Below are positions 36,031 to 45,942 of a stretch of 64,000 nucleotides of DNA, piece by piece; position 1 is the first letter of the stretch; the number at the start of each line of letters is the position of its first letter. The stretch covers positions 463,721-527,720 of the forward strand of contig JAPOXV010000026.1 of the NCBI GenBank assembly GCA_026706935.1. The letters are read 5' to 3'. A program made the position numbers and the translations under genes. Below the pieces are notes generated by a model. The model was not told the origin of the DNA and did no database searches. It was given only the letters and a program-made list of their open reading frames with translations. This stretch comes from Gammaproteobacteria bacterium (lineage in GTDB: Bacteria; Pseudomonadota; Gammaproteobacteria; Pseudomonadales; Azotimanducaceae).

Positions 36031-36906
36031 TTGTACAACGACCAACTGTGTCGCTTTCACTTCGCACGTGCACCCGTACGAGGTATGTGGGTTCGCTTGG
36101 ATGGTGTCTGGTCGGATGCGATTCACGGGCGCCCATATCCGGGTGCCGCCAAACGTCTACTCGGTGAAATGATGGCGACGATCGTACTGATTGCCAACAA
36201 CATCAAGCACGACGGTGGGGTCACCCTTCATGCCGTTGGTGATGGGCCCATCAAAACTGCTTTCGCTGAATGTCAAGCTCAAGATGCGCTTCGAGGAATC
36301 ATTCGTTTAAACGAAGATGATCCTCAGGCAATTCGCGACGATATGAATTTCAATGAGTTAATTGGTACTAGCCGAATGGCGTTGACGATGCAATTCAAAA
36401 CGGGTGAGTCGTATCAAGGACTGGTCAATACGGGCCATGAGACACTTGAGCAAAACATGGAGCTCTATTTCGAAAACAGCGAGCAACTCAGCACCACGTT
36501 CGCTCTAAACACGGATGGAGGGGCAGTAACGGGCTGTTTTCTGCAACGATTGCCCAGCGCGGATTTAGCGTCGGACTTGGTGTTAGCGCACGATGAAGCT
36601 GAGTGGCTGAGGCTTGTTAGTCTGTTCAGAACAATTCGACCAGGCGAGCTCAGTTCAAAAGACGTAGAGGGGATGCTTCGTGATCTATTCCCGAACGACT
36701 CAATTAGATTGGATAGCCCTAAACCGCTACGTTTTGAATGTTCGTGTGATCGAGATCGATGTTCAAATGCGTTAAAGACGATTTCGTCAGATGAGCTTCT
36801 CGAGTTGGTAGATGAAGACGGTGGGATCCAAGTAACATGCGAATTCTGTGGAACCCGTTACGATTATTTAGCCGACGAAATTAGCGAGGGATTCGCTGGT
36901 GCATGA
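36031..36906 (+). CDS. hslO: redox-regulated holdase chaperone Hsp33
   Basis: Hsp33 is activated by oxidation and heat and holds unfolding proteins. The N-terminal YNDQLCRFHFARAPVRG matches the family start, and the C-terminal zinc site is complete: F-E-C-S-C-D-R-D-R-C with the C-x-C pair, then CEFCG with the C-x-x-C pair. I take TTG 36031 because an in-frame TAG lies two codons upstream and a shorter start at ATG 36085 would remove conserved residues. It follows hsp20 and its terminator, so it probably has its own promoter. Two stress chaperones lie together. Confidence 0.93.
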   Translation: MYNDQLCRFHFARAPVRGMWVRLDGVWSDAIHGRPYPGAAKRLLGEMMATIVLIANNIKHDGGVTLHAVGDGPIKTAFAECQAQDALRGIIRLNEDDPQAIRDDMNFNELIGTSRMALTMQFKTGESYQGLVNTGHETLEQNMELYFENSEQLSTTFALNTDGGAVTGCFLQRLPSADLASDLVLAHDEAEWLRLVSLFRTIRPGELSSKDVEGMLRDLFPNDSIRLDSPKPLRFECSCDRDRCSNALKTISSDELLELVDEDGGIQVTCEFCGTRYDYLADEISEGFAGA

Positions 36907-37021
36907 GTTTAACACCGCGAGATATGTGACTCGTCCCATAAGGGATGTAGATCGCACCAAGAACCGTATTTCAATATCGCCGATGTAGGACTGGAGTTTT
37001 TATCACGCAATGCGGAGAACT

Positions 37022-38005
37022 ATGAAGACGCTAGACTGCTATGTACTCTTATCGTTGATCTCGATATCTATGTATGTATGTCCGTCTGAATCGGATGTAG
37101 TTCGATTTACGGAACTAAAGCAGAACGGGATATTCGACCCAAGCGTTAGTGACGAATATGTTATTGGGATGTTGCAGGAGGGAATTCATAGCACGAATGC
37201 GGAAGTCGTGAAGCTTGCAATTCAAGCGTTAGGGCGATATACGGATTCAGTTCTCCTACGCGTAGACGGGTCTTTTGGTCAGGTTCCTAGGAGATCGTTC
37301 GAAGACGCCTCAACACTTAAGCGCTCCCTGATTCGACATTGGGAGATAGGGCACGCAGGTAGCGGTTTTAATACGACTCGACAGATGGAAATCGACTTGC
37401 AGGAGGGAGTGAATTATCGACAGAGTGTCATCGATGGTAATGGAGACGAAGAAGGTTCGGAGGAGCCGGATCTTCGAGCTTTTTGGGATGCCGTTCGTGA
37501 TAAGGTTTCGCCTTGGATTCAGATTCCTCGTATGCTGTGTTTGTTTTGGCCAGGAGACGAAGGCGTACACGACCTTATTTGGCAATATCATGAGAACGAC
37601 CGTAATGTTGCTCCAACTGGGATGCTTGCACTCCTAAATTCTGGAAAGTTTGTAACGACTGAAGCGAACGAGTATCGAATTAACCAGTTAGTAGCCTATG
37701 ACATGGGGGAAGGACCCGTGGCGAATATGGCGATTTCCATGGCAGCGAAAGGTTTGGCTATGTCACACCCGGAAGCTGCGATTCCTAACTTGATTCGAGC
37801 AGGATACGATCACATCGAACCTCGATCGGATGTTCTAGTAACGTTGGCAGGCTACACCGATTCGCAACTGAATCCGTACTACAGTAAACTGGTTTCGTTG
37901 GTTTCAGTAGGTAGACCCGACAACGGCATAATCAATCAAGAGCTACAAGACGCGCTCAATCGATTGGTTCCTTATACACAAGGATGGAATCCATGGCGTG
38001 ATTAG
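37022..38005 (+). CDS. exported hypothetical protein, possibly helical-repeat
   Basis: I do not recognise the family. The N-terminus (MKTLDCYVLLSLISISMYVCPSE) looks like a signal peptide with a weak cleavage site; it is not a clear lipobox. The mature part starts with short paired helices (NAEVVKLAIQALGRYTDS) and ends with another helix-rich segment (VANMAISMAAKGLAMSH), which hints at HEAT-type repeats. I chose ATG 37022, preceded by GGAG at four bases; ATG 37010 is four codons upstream. It stands alone between hslO and the minus-strand hydrolase. Confidence 0.5.
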   Translation: MKTLDCYVLLSLISISMYVCPSESDVVRFTELKQNGIFDPSVSDEYVIGMLQEGIHSTNAEVVKLAIQALGRYTDSVLLRVDGSFGQVPRRSFEDASTLKRSLIRHWEIGHAGSGFNTTRQMEIDLQEGVNYRQSVIDGNGDEEGSEEPDLRAFWDAVRDKVSPWIQIPRMLCLFWPGDEGVHDLIWQYHENDRNVAPTGMLALLNSGKFVTTEANEYRINQLVAYDMGEGPVANMAISMAAKGLAMSHPEAAIPNLIRAGYDHIEPRSDVLVTLAGYTDSQLNPYYSKLVSLVSVGRPDNGIINQELQDALNRLVPYTQGWNPWRD

Positions 38006-38116
38006 AGTAATACTGAAACGAAATGGTATTTTGCGACATCGGGAAGTCGGTCACTCGTTAGCGACATCTTAGTAGCCCGTTCGCGTCAGCGAATGTCTAA
38101 TCCTGCTAAACAGAAG

Positions 38117-38902
38117 TCATAGTGCTATGAAGTCTATCAAAGCGTCCAATACCTCATTGGGACACTCGGAGAGCATTGAATGACCGCTCCCAGGTAGAGT
38201 GACTATCGAAGCTTTTGTAAGTTCGTCTGCGACGGTTTTACCGGCACTATAAGGAGTCATTTGATCTGACTCCCCGAGGATGAGTAAGGTCGGACACTGA
38301 ATCTGCCCAGGCACTAAATTCGCGCTATTACAAGCTGCTAAATCTGCATAAAAGGTATCGTCAATCGAGCGGTTCATCAAACGTTGACCGTGACCAAACA
38401 TCCACACGCCAGGATTCAGATTGAATCCCAATTTCCCTCGACTCGAGTGACTCCATGTGTTTGCCATCTCGAACGACGCGGCTTCGTTGTCTTTCGCCGA
38501 GTTTAGTAGTTGGTCTGTCACTGGCATGGGCATGGAAGTACCGAGAAGCACGAGTTTTCGACACTGATCAGGATTCTTCGCCGCCCAGTCCCACGCGATC
38601 AGTGAACCCATGCTGTGCCCAACGACGATGTGGTCATCGTTTCCGACGGATGCAATCACTTTACTTAACCAGTCCGACATCGCCGTAATAGTGTCGAATG
38701 CTGGACCCGTGGAACGTCCGTGACCCGGCAAGTCCACCGCGACGACGTTGAACCCATGGCGTGCGAAATAGCGCGCGGGTAACGTCCAGACTGTGTGGTC
38801 CATTGCGGCGCCGTGGATAAATACGATGGATGGCTGGTCTTCCCGATGAGACGACGAACCGGTACCAAAAAAAGCTTGTTTCTCGGCTATTTCGAGATTC
38901 AA
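38117..38902 (-). CDS. alpha/beta-hydrolase
   Basis: A single-domain alpha/beta-hydrolase. The oxyanion segment is FIHGAAMDHTVW, the nucleophile elbow is VVGHSMGSL (serine near residue 97), the acid strand is LLILGESDQMTP and the histidine is in LPGSGHSML. No signal peptide is seen. It lies 2 bp after metY on the same strand and is probably cotranscribed with it. It is too short and lacks motifs for homoserine O-acetyltransferase, so a link to methionine synthesis is not supported. Substrate is unknown. Confidence 0.85.
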   Translation of the reverse strand: MNLEIAEKQAFFGTGSSSHREDQPSIVFIHGAAMDHTVWTLPARYFARHGFNVVAVDLPGHGRSTGPAFDTITAMSDWLSKVIASVGNDDHIVVGHSMGSLIAWDWAAKNPDQCRKLVLLGTSMPMPVTDQLLNSAKDNEAASFEMANTWSHSSRGKLGFNLNPGVWMFGHGQRLMNRSIDDTFYADLAACNSANLVPGQIQCPTLLILGESDQMTPYSAGKTVADELTKASIVTLPGSGHSMLSECPNEVLDALIDFIAL

Positions 38903-38904
38903 CG

Positions 38905-40215
38905 CTAAACTCGTTGGGAACGACGAAGTGCGGAACTTAAGTCTGCGATTAAATCACCTGGTTCTTCTAAGCCTATCGATAGACGGATAAGTCCTTCGTG
39001 GATTCCCGCCTTGGCTAAGTCCTCGCTGCTCATACGGTGGTGGGTTGTTGAAGCGGGATGGATGACAAGCGTTTTGGCGTCACCGATGTTGGCTAGATGG
39101 GAAATCAATGTAAGCGATTCAATGAGCTTCTGGCCAGCTGCACGACCGCCGTGGATGATGACTCCCAGAACAGCGCCAGCGCCTTTTGGTAGTAATTGCT
39201 TCGCGAGCTCGTGATCAGGATGCGAGGGTACTTCTGGATGTATGACTTCCTCGACCGCTGGATGTTTAGTGAGAAATTCGACGATTGCTCGTGTGTTTTC
39301 AATATGCCTAGCCATGCGTAAAGAAAGCGTCTCTACGCCCTGCAGCGCGTAGAAAGCCGTCGTTGGCGCCATACACGCGCCAAAATCCCGCATGCCTTCT
39401 TTTCGAGCCCGCATTAAGAACGCGAGGGGGCCAAATTCCTCGGCGAAGATGAGATCGTGAAAACCGTCGTATGGTTCAGTTAGTGTCGGAAATCGGTCTG
39501 ACGACTCCCAATCGAACGTGCCCCCATCAATTAACAATCCCCCGATAATCGCACCGTGACCTGAAAGAAACTTCGTCGCTGAGTGAACGATCAAGTCTGC
39601 GCCGTGATCGAAGGGTTTGCACAGGTAAGGTGTTGCGAACGTTGAGTCGACGAGTAGTGGCATCCCTTTACCGTGCGCAATTTCGGCGACGGTAGGGATA
39701 TCAAGCACTTCTAAACCAGGATTTCCAAGAATCTCACCGAAGAGCAGCTTCGTATTGGGTTGAATCGCGGCTCTGAATGCTTCGGGTGAGCGAGGATCGA
39801 CGAAGGTGGTCGAAATGCCAAATCTCGGCAGTGTGTAGTCGAGAAGGTTGTGCGTACCGCCGTAGAGCGACCGTGAGGCGACGACATGATCTCCAGCGGA
39901 GCAGAGCGTAGTTATCGCCAAGTGTGTCGCTGCTTGTCCACTCGAAGTTGCGATCGCACCCACGCCACCTTCTAATGCAGCAATCCGTTCCTCCAGGACC
40001 GCGTTTGTTGGATTCGATAACCGGGAATAAACATGTCCAGCACGCTCGATATTGAATAGCCCTGCAGCGAAATCCGTGTCAGGGAACACGAATGACGCAG
40101 ATTGGTAGATTGGTGTCGCTCGGGCGCCGGTCAAGGGGTCAGGTTGTTGACCAGCATGCAGTGCTAAGGTGTCAAAACCCGTCCGTGGTATGTTGTACGG
40201 ATTGTCGTCAGACAT
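38905..40215 (-). CDS. metY: O-acetylhomoserine sulfhydrylase / Cys-Met metabolism PLP enzyme
   Basis: A PLP enzyme of the Cys/Met metabolism family that makes homocysteine from O-acetylhomoserine and sulfide. The opening FDTLALHAGQQPDPLTGARATPIYQSASFVF, described here by parts, has the long N-terminal insertion typical of MetY. PLP is held by Lys215 in HSATKFLSGHG, and the family arginine region and YSRLSNPT are present. The end LSIGLEEPGDLIADL is conserved. It starts close to an upstream terminator for the peptidase gene and is followed at once by a hydrolase gene. Confidence 0.9.
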   Translation of the reverse strand: MSDDNPYNIPRTGFDTLALHAGQQPDPLTGARATPIYQSASFVFPDTDFAAGLFNIERAGHVYSRLSNPTNAVLEERIAALEGGVGAIATSSGQAATHLAITTLCSAGDHVVASRSLYGGTHNLLDYTLPRFGISTTFVDPRSPEAFRAAIQPNTKLLFGEILGNPGLEVLDIPTVAEIAHGKGMPLLVDSTFATPYLCKPFDHGADLIVHSATKFLSGHGAIIGGLLIDGGTFDWESSDRFPTLTEPYDGFHDLIFAEEFGPLAFLMRARKEGMRDFGACMAPTTAFYALQGVETLSLRMARHIENTRAIVEFLTKHPAVEEVIHPEVPSHPDHELAKQLLPKGAGAVLGVIIHGGRAAGQKLIESLTLISHLANIGDAKTLVIHPASTTHHRMSSEDLAKAGIHEGLIRLSIGLEEPGDLIADLSSALRRSQRV

Positions 40216-40227
40216 TTTGGCGGGTTG

Positions 40228-40265
40228 AAAAAAGTTGCGGCATTGGTATTTTTAACCAATGCCGC
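40228..40265 (-). terminator. rho-independent terminator after the S9 peptidase gene
   Basis: GCGGCATTGGT (40237-40247) and ACCAATGCCGC (40255-40265) form a perfect 11-bp stem. On the minus strand it is followed, after AAC, by six T (40233-40228), which ends the S9 peptidase transcript just before the metY start. Confidence 0.9.
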
Positions 40266-40280
40266 TGCCAGAATTGCTGT

Positions 40281-42260
40281 TTAAAGCCCTTCAGGTCCGC
40301 AATCGTTCTTCAAGTAGCTGATCAATTCCGTGTAGAAGAGCTTTAGATGCGATTTCTTCATGGTATCACTGAAATGATCGATGCCTTTGATTTCCAAATA
40401 CTTGTGGTCGATGTCAAGGTCTTCTAGTTTCCGAATGAGCTTGCGACTATGGTCGATGGGGACGCGTTGGTCATTGTTACCATGTATGACGAACAGTGGA
40501 ACGTTGACCTTTGCGACTTCTCGAAACGGTGAAAAAGCGCCTGTCCACGCGTTCAACTGTTCGATTTTTTGAACCCCATCTACTCTGTAACGGTAGTAGT
40601 TCACTTGCATGATTGGGTCTGATACCGCCGCACCTGCGACTGCGCACTGATAGATTTGTGGGGTTCGCATTGAAGCGACTAAAGCTGCGTAACCGCCGTA
40701 AGACCAACCGAACATCGCCATACGGTCTGGATCGACTAACCCCTGCTCGATAAGATAGAGAGCACCGTCATCCTTATCGTCTTGCATGGCATAACCCGCT
40801 TCACTTTTTTCGATAAAAGCGGTTTTGTAGAAGTTAAGCCCGTAGTTGTGGGATCCACGGTACTGCGGTTGAAGAACCATGAAACCATTGTTAGCGAGCA
40901 ATTGCGCCCACGGGTCAAATCCGACACCTTCTGTGACGAAAGGACCGCCATGCGGCATCACTATGAGTGGAAAGGGTGGCTCGCCGTGTACAGGGGTTGT
41001 TACGTAGCCAGGTATCGTCAATCCATCGCGTGCCGGATATTCAATATATGTAGTTTCAGACAAGTCGTCGCTTTCTATCTCGGGTAACAACGTGCCTAGG
41101 TAATTGAATCTTCCTTGCCGAAACACATAGAAACTCGGCGCGGCCTTGGGTCCACTGTTTCGTACCACCATCGATTGACCATCACGACTGACGCTTACGA
41201 CTCGAGTCGTGAATGCATTTTCAATTAGACTAGCGAACTGGTTATGGATAGCGCCTTCCATATCATGCTCTGGAAAAAACGTGTATTCGACACGATCTTT
41301 AAGAGTGACTACACCAGCAACTTCCCCGTAGTGCTCAAGACGATTCGTGTGGTTGATCGTTCCAAGGACGTCGATATCGTTGCGACCGTACACTAGTTCA
41401 CTGAACTGGCGGTTCTTTTTATCGTAGGACCACAACGCTTGCTTGTCCTGACCGTTATGAGCAATAACGTATTCATGATGCGGTTTGTTATGATCAATTC
41501 CGACGGGCACGAATGATTCAAAGTCGTCGATGTGTGATCTACCAAACTCAACCCAAGTTGGATCATTTGGGTCCGGTCGGTATTGATAGACGCTTTCTAA
41601 CGAATCAAGATCAAAACCTGCGGCGCTCTCTGGATTACCGTCAGCATCAAATCGAACGTCCTGAAGCATGAACTTTGCGCGAAGCAGCAGCTTCTTACGC
41701 ATGGTTGCAAGGTCAAACTCATAGTAGCTGTGCCAGAAAGAACCGTCACCGATTGTTCTTCGTCCGCTCCGACTCCCGTTGGTATCTTCTGACACGATGA
41801 GTTTGGTGGCTTGGTTCGGTAATGGGTGCTCAATACCAGCATTTTGAATTGGTAGTGCGACGAACTCTCCTTCTGCTAAGTCGACGATTTGGCTTTTCCC
41901 CCTGTAAACCCCCTGGTTGAAGCCATCGATTCGGTTCCGTACTTGCTGACGTAACCCCATGATGAAATGGGTATCGCTTAACCAAGTAAACGCGCCGATA
42001 CGCATCGTCGTTGAGTTGATTCGACGATGGAGTACTAAATTACTCTCGTCGTCAAACGTATATACCCAAATGACCCTGTGTCCTTCGCGCTCTTTATCTT
42101 CTCGCAGAACGCCGAGGTACGTGCCATCATGGGAAAGGCTTGCAGCTACAACATCCGTTTCAAGCCATGCATCGATGGGAAGCGGATCTTTTGCTACGAT
42201 CGTCGTCGAAACGAGCGATAGCGTAGCGATTGTCAGTACGGTACGGATTGAATCAAACAT
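40281..42260 (-). CDS. S9 family (prolyl oligopeptidase-type) serine peptidase
   Basis: A secreted or periplasmic peptidase. The first 23 residues form a signal peptide (start TTIVAKD at the cut). The central region is a beta-propeller and the C-terminal domain an alpha/beta-hydrolase. The catalytic triad can be read directly: Ser520 in FGWSYGGYAAL, Asp597 in HGNNDQRVP and His629 in GIDHFSD. A terminator lies downstream and another just upstream, so it is a single transcript. It lies next to a TonB-dependent receptor, which may import peptides the enzyme processes, though that is inference. Confidence 0.9.
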   Translation of the reverse strand: MFDSIRTVLTIATLSLVSTTIVAKDPLPIDAWLETDVVAASLSHDGTYLGVLREDKEREGHRVIWVYTFDDESNLVLHRRINSTTMRIGAFTWLSDTHFIMGLRQQVRNRIDGFNQGVYRGKSQIVDLAEGEFVALPIQNAGIEHPLPNQATKLIVSEDTNGSRSGRRTIGDGSFWHSYYEFDLATMRKKLLLRAKFMLQDVRFDADGNPESAAGFDLDSLESVYQYRPDPNDPTWVEFGRSHIDDFESFVPVGIDHNKPHHEYVIAHNGQDKQALWSYDKKNRQFSELVYGRNDIDVLGTINHTNRLEHYGEVAGVVTLKDRVEYTFFPEHDMEGAIHNQFASLIENAFTTRVVSVSRDGQSMVVRNSGPKAAPSFYVFRQGRFNYLGTLLPEIESDDLSETTYIEYPARDGLTIPGYVTTPVHGEPPFPLIVMPHGGPFVTEGVGFDPWAQLLANNGFMVLQPQYRGSHNYGLNFYKTAFIEKSEAGYAMQDDKDDGALYLIEQGLVDPDRMAMFGWSYGGYAALVASMRTPQIYQCAVAGAAVSDPIMQVNYYRYRVDGVQKIEQLNAWTGAFSPFREVAKVNVPLFVIHGNNDQRVPIDHSRKLIRKLEDLDIDHKYLEIKGIDHFSDTMKKSHLKLFYTELISYLKNDCGPEGL

Positions 42261-42274
42261 GAGGGCGGTGGTCG

Positions 42275-42307
42275 AAAAACCGACGCGCCGGTGTACGGCG
42301 CGTCGGT
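42275..42307 (-). terminator. rho-independent terminator after the TonB-dependent receptor gene
   Basis: ACCGACGCGCCG (42279-42290) and CGGCGCGTCGGT (42296-42307) are perfect complements around a five-base loop. On the minus strand the stem runs into TTTTT, 23 bases after the receptor stop codon. Confidence 0.92.
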
Positions 42308-42329
42308 GAAAAGTTGTGGTTGCGCGAAT

Positions 42330-45300
42330 TTAGCTTCCGCCAAAGCGGAAACCGGCGCTGAGGAAGAACGTCCTTCCTAGGAGGTCATAACCAATACCAA
42401 GAGGTATGTTGCTTCGAGAGAACACCTCGGAGCCGTCGACTCGGGGCGGTTCTTCGTTAGTGAGGTTTTGCACGCTGAAGACGACTTCCCAGTTGTACTT
42501 CTCGTACCTTACACCGACTGTGTGATTCAAGTAAGAATCTGCATAACCGATATCGCGACACAACACGTCATCCGGGGGACCATAGCAAGTATCGGAGTTG
42601 CCGAATATTCCATCGTCAAATTCGTCGAAACTCTCAGGATCAGTGTCTTGCTGACCGATGTACCTCGGTCGATAGGTAAATCGGAAGTCTGAGAATTCAA
42701 GCGCAAATGTTGCGGTGTGGCGCCATTGCGTGAATCCCCATTCTGAGAAGTACTCCTGATGGTCATCTGTTCCCAATGGGTTGATAAATAGCGTTGAACG
42801 CTCAATAAGGCGGTGTGAAATCCAATCTATCTCGAATTCAAACGGACGATCGAACAACGTAAACGTGTCTTGGAAATTGACGTTGTAGTCAACTCCTCGG
42901 ACGGTATCGTTGTCGCGATTGATGAATCCGCGGTCGACGAAATCAATCTCTGGATCTTCGGGGTCGCTAGAACGATGAATGCGTCCGCAAAACGGACTCG
43001 AACTTGTCGGGGAGTTATAGCAATCCGAAATGATGTAACCGGCAGAAGGTTCAATAATTGTGTTGTCTACAGCGATCTTATAGTAGCTCATACCGAACGT
43101 TAGATCAAACGCTGTTGTCCATGGTTGCTCAATGACAATGCCGCCAGAGAACGAGTCGGAGGTTTCAGGCTCCAAATCCAACGAGCCACCAGCTGCTACT
43201 TCCGTGTTGTAAATATTGAATCCGCCATTCCTCCAACTTCTCGGATCAACGCCATTCAATTCGCAATTGGTCAACACGATCGGTTCGCGTCGATCCTCTG
43301 AAGGTATATACTCGTCTGTAACTTCGTCGAAAGCGCTATCGGGTGTCACACACGGGTCACGGACGTTTAAGAAACCAGTTTGCTGTAAGAGAAACGAATC
43401 GCGAAGGTTTGGGGATCGATAGGAAGTACCTCGGGTGGCTCGCAATAGAATCCAATTCGTAGGTCGATACCCTAACTTTGCTGAATAGGTTGGGTGTGTA
43501 CCGTAGTACTCGTCCGACGTTGAACGTCCAGAGATGTTCAACGTGAGTTCGTCTACGAGCGTGAAGTTCGCCAGAAGTGGTACCTCAAATTCCAGATACG
43601 CTTCTTTCGTGGTCTTCTCACCTATCGCACCTTGGTCTGCTGAGTAACCCCAGAGCAACCCTTGTGCAGAAACAGCATTAGGAATTGAATCAATCGTGTC
43701 TACGCGATGATCAAAACCAATTCCGGCGATCACGCTACCATAGGGCAGACTGAACGTGTCGCCCGTTAAGTAAACATTCATCAAGCGCTGTGAAACGCGA
43801 GTGTCAAATTCCCTTACGTCGTAGAGGTAGTTCCATTCTGCTTCAGTTGCGAACTTTCCACCCCGAAGAGACACATCCCACAAGCTAGGCGCGAAGAGAT
43901 TGACAGGTACGCAACCCGGTGCCGCATCCGGTTGTAAGGCCCCAGGTGGTATCCCATCCGCTGAACAGGGGATTCCACCTCGCGAATATGCTCCTGTCGC
44001 AAGGCTAAGCCTGTCGTCGCGAATTCCCCCAAGATAGGACACACCTTTGCTGCTTGTATAGGTTACGCTGAACTCACCTGACCAGTTACTCAATCCCCAC
44101 GCGTCGTCGAGGAATGGGAGATCTGCGCTGACCCCGGCAACCCAGCGTGTTTGCGTAACCTCGGTATCCGTGATATGTCGGTCACCGGCGATTCGAATCA
44201 CAGGTTGTACAGGGACGGGACCGATTGGTCCACCCGTTAGGTCGCAAGTACCGCCACTGTTGGGAGTGCAACCGAAAGTGCTCTCAATCTCCGCGATGAC
44301 GTCGGGGTTGTTGAAGAACGCATCTCGAGCTAATCCGCAGTCTACGCCGAATCCGAGGGGGTTGCATGGATTAAATGGATAGAGGGGGTGTACGATGGGG
44401 AAAACCTGCGGAACCATCGTTTCTTGATGAGTAGTACGTCTGACGTGAAGGGCTTCAAAAAAAGGCGTTACGTTCATTTCACCTTCAAACGTGTACTCGC
44501 CGTATGACATGAAACTGTCCTGGTTGAACTCGTTGTAGAGAGTTCGATATTGGTTGGTAGCATTCGCAAAGTTGTTGGTCATGTCGACATCGTTAAGTTC
44601 ATCACCATCGCCATCAATCCAGACCCATCTACCGGCAAGAACGAAACGCGGATCGGAAAAATTAGGCCATCCACCGTTGCTAGTACCCGGGGTGTAATAG
44701 AGGCGACTTGCCCCGGGGACTCGAAGAACGACATTAGTTATGCCGCCGATGCGACATTCTCTTGCATCGACGCCAAATCGAGTCAGCCAGTACACATCCT
44801 CAGTTCGGACCATCCCATTCTCATCGACTTCGTAGTGCGTTTCGCAGCCGCGTGTGAAAGGTGCATCTTCATAACGAATAAGCGGGTCTCTCCGTACTGT
44901 CGCTGCGCCACCAATAAAGCCTCGGCTGAAGTTCTGTCCCCACGTAAACGAAAGATCGGAACTTGACGGCCCAAATGCATCGGTATTGTCAGTCGTGCCA
45001 CGAACCTCAAACCCGTTGAAATCTTTCCGCAACTTCACATTGACAACGCCTGCAATGGCGTCAGAGCCGTAGACGGAGGATGCTCCGTCCAATAGAAAGT
45101 CGTACTGTGCTACCAACGAGGCAGGTATCAGATTTAGGTCGGGATTACTTGGTGCACCTTCGACGCCGCCAGGGGCCATTCGTCGGCCATTCAATAGGAT
45201 GAGCGTTCGGTCAGAGCTCAATCCGCGCAGGTTAGCAGTTGATGCGCCCGGACCGTTATCAAGTACGAAACCGGAAAACGTCAAGTCGACTTGAACGTCA

Positions 45301-45614
45301 GCCGATGATGTAGAGGTTTGGATGATCTCGGCTGCATCGACCAAGCCTGCTTCTCTTGAAATCTCCGCGTTCACGATCTGAAGTGGCGAGATACTCTCGA
45401 AAGTCGTCCGTTTCAGGCGGGATCCGGTAACAACGACTTCCTCCATCGCTTCTGCGGCTGGTTCTACAGTCGTGTCTTCGTCCGGTTCGACAGTTTCCAC
45501 GTCAGTCTGAGCCACTTCTTCGGCGTCTTCCTCTTCTTGTGCTAGCACCCATGGAGCGCTAACGAAGAATGCCATTGAGAAGACGCACAACCATAGGGTT
45601 CGCAGTGGGTTCAT
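42330..45614 (-). CDS. TonB-dependent outer-membrane receptor
   Basis: A 1,094-residue outer-membrane transporter energised by TonB. It has a signal peptide ending near VLAQEEE, an acidic linker (30-58), a TonB box EEVVVTGSR, a plug domain (AEIIQTSTS, TLILLNGRRMAPGG, GVVNVKLRKDF) and a large beta-barrel ending in the usual aromatic strand before RFGGS. The barrel has many Cys-containing loops. AAGGGG lies before the ATG as a ribosome site. Ligand unknown; the neighbouring S9 peptidase and the TonB-like TPR protein suggest peptide-like substrates. A strong terminator follows. Confidence 0.93.
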   Translation of the reverse strand: MNPLRTLWLCVFSMAFFVSAPWVLAQEEEDAEEVAQTDVETVEPDEDTTVEPAAEAMEEVVVTGSRLKRTTFESISPLQIVNAEISREAGLVDAAEIIQTSTSSADVQVDLTFSGFVLDNGPGASTANLRGLSSDRTLILLNGRRMAPGGVEGAPSNPDLNLIPASLVAQYDFLLDGASSVYGSDAIAGVVNVKLRKDFNGFEVRGTTDNTDAFGPSSSDLSFTWGQNFSRGFIGGAATVRRDPLIRYEDAPFTRGCETHYEVDENGMVRTEDVYWLTRFGVDARECRIGGITNVVLRVPGASRLYYTPGTSNGGWPNFSDPRFVLAGRWVWIDGDGDELNDVDMTNNFANATNQYRTLYNEFNQDSFMSYGEYTFEGEMNVTPFFEALHVRRTTHQETMVPQVFPIVHPLYPFNPCNPLGFGVDCGLARDAFFNNPDVIAEIESTFGCTPNSGGTCDLTGGPIGPVPVQPVIRIAGDRHITDTEVTQTRWVAGVSADLPFLDDAWGLSNWSGEFSVTYTSSKGVSYLGGIRDDRLSLATGAYSRGGIPCSADGIPPGALQPDAAPGCVPVNLFAPSLWDVSLRGGKFATEAEWNYLYDVREFDTRVSQRLMNVYLTGDTFSLPYGSVIAGIGFDHRVDTIDSIPNAVSAQGLLWGYSADQGAIGEKTTKEAYLEFEVPLLANFTLVDELTLNISGRSTSDEYYGTHPTYSAKLGYRPTNWILLRATRGTSYRSPNLRDSFLLQQTGFLNVRDPCVTPDSAFDEVTDEYIPSEDRREPIVLTNCELNGVDPRSWRNGGFNIYNTEVAAGGSLDLEPETSDSFSGGIVIEQPWTTAFDLTFGMSYYKIAVDNTIIEPSAGYIISDCYNSPTSSSPFCGRIHRSSDPEDPEIDFVDRGFINRDNDTVRGVDYNVNFQDTFTLFDRPFEFEIDWISHRLIERSTLFINPLGTDDHQEYFSEWGFTQWRHTATFALEFSDFRFTYRPRYIGQQDTDPESFDEFDDGIFGNSDTCYGPPDDVLCRDIGYADSYLNHTVGVRYEKYNWEVVFSVQNLTNEEPPRVDGSEVFSRSNIPLGIGYDLLGRTFFLSAGFRFGGS

Positions 45615-45942
45615 TTATTTCCCCTTCACATGTGAGCAAGGCGATGAGGACGCATATTCTGGTCCCCAGCCCATCACCAAATGTCGTATATATTAAGGAA
45701 AAAATGAGCATTAATCACCGACAATTCAGTATGTAGGATGATTTTGCGCATCTTAGAAAAGAGCCCCCTTGACATGGAATCACTAAGTTTGATGGCGTGA
45801 CGTGTTAGATTGATGAAATCAGTGCAAGATCTAGGGAAACGCCGATACCCGAGCGCAAGTTGAAACCATTTCATTATCAGTTTAGACAAATTTAACTTTG
45901 GAATCTCTGAAGATAGACGCGCTGATTCGATCGAAATCTGAA
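45615..45942. other. non-coding gap upstream of the TonB-dependent receptor
   Basis: This 328-bp stretch holds no gene that I can support. The longest open frame (45674-45889, minus) has no recognisable feature and is AT-rich and Met-rich. A TATATA-type sequence lies near 45689-45694 on the minus strand and may be part of a receptor promoter, but I cannot define it. Confidence 0.4.

Noticed and set aside
38117-38902. Homoserine O-acetyltransferase (MetX) as partner of metY
   Set aside because: The hydrolase is only 261 residues and lacks MetX motifs; only the neighbourhood suggests it.
45674-45889. 71-codon open frame upstream of the TonB-dependent receptor
   Set aside because: No recognisable domain, no clear ribosome site, and it lies in the receptor's likely promoter region.
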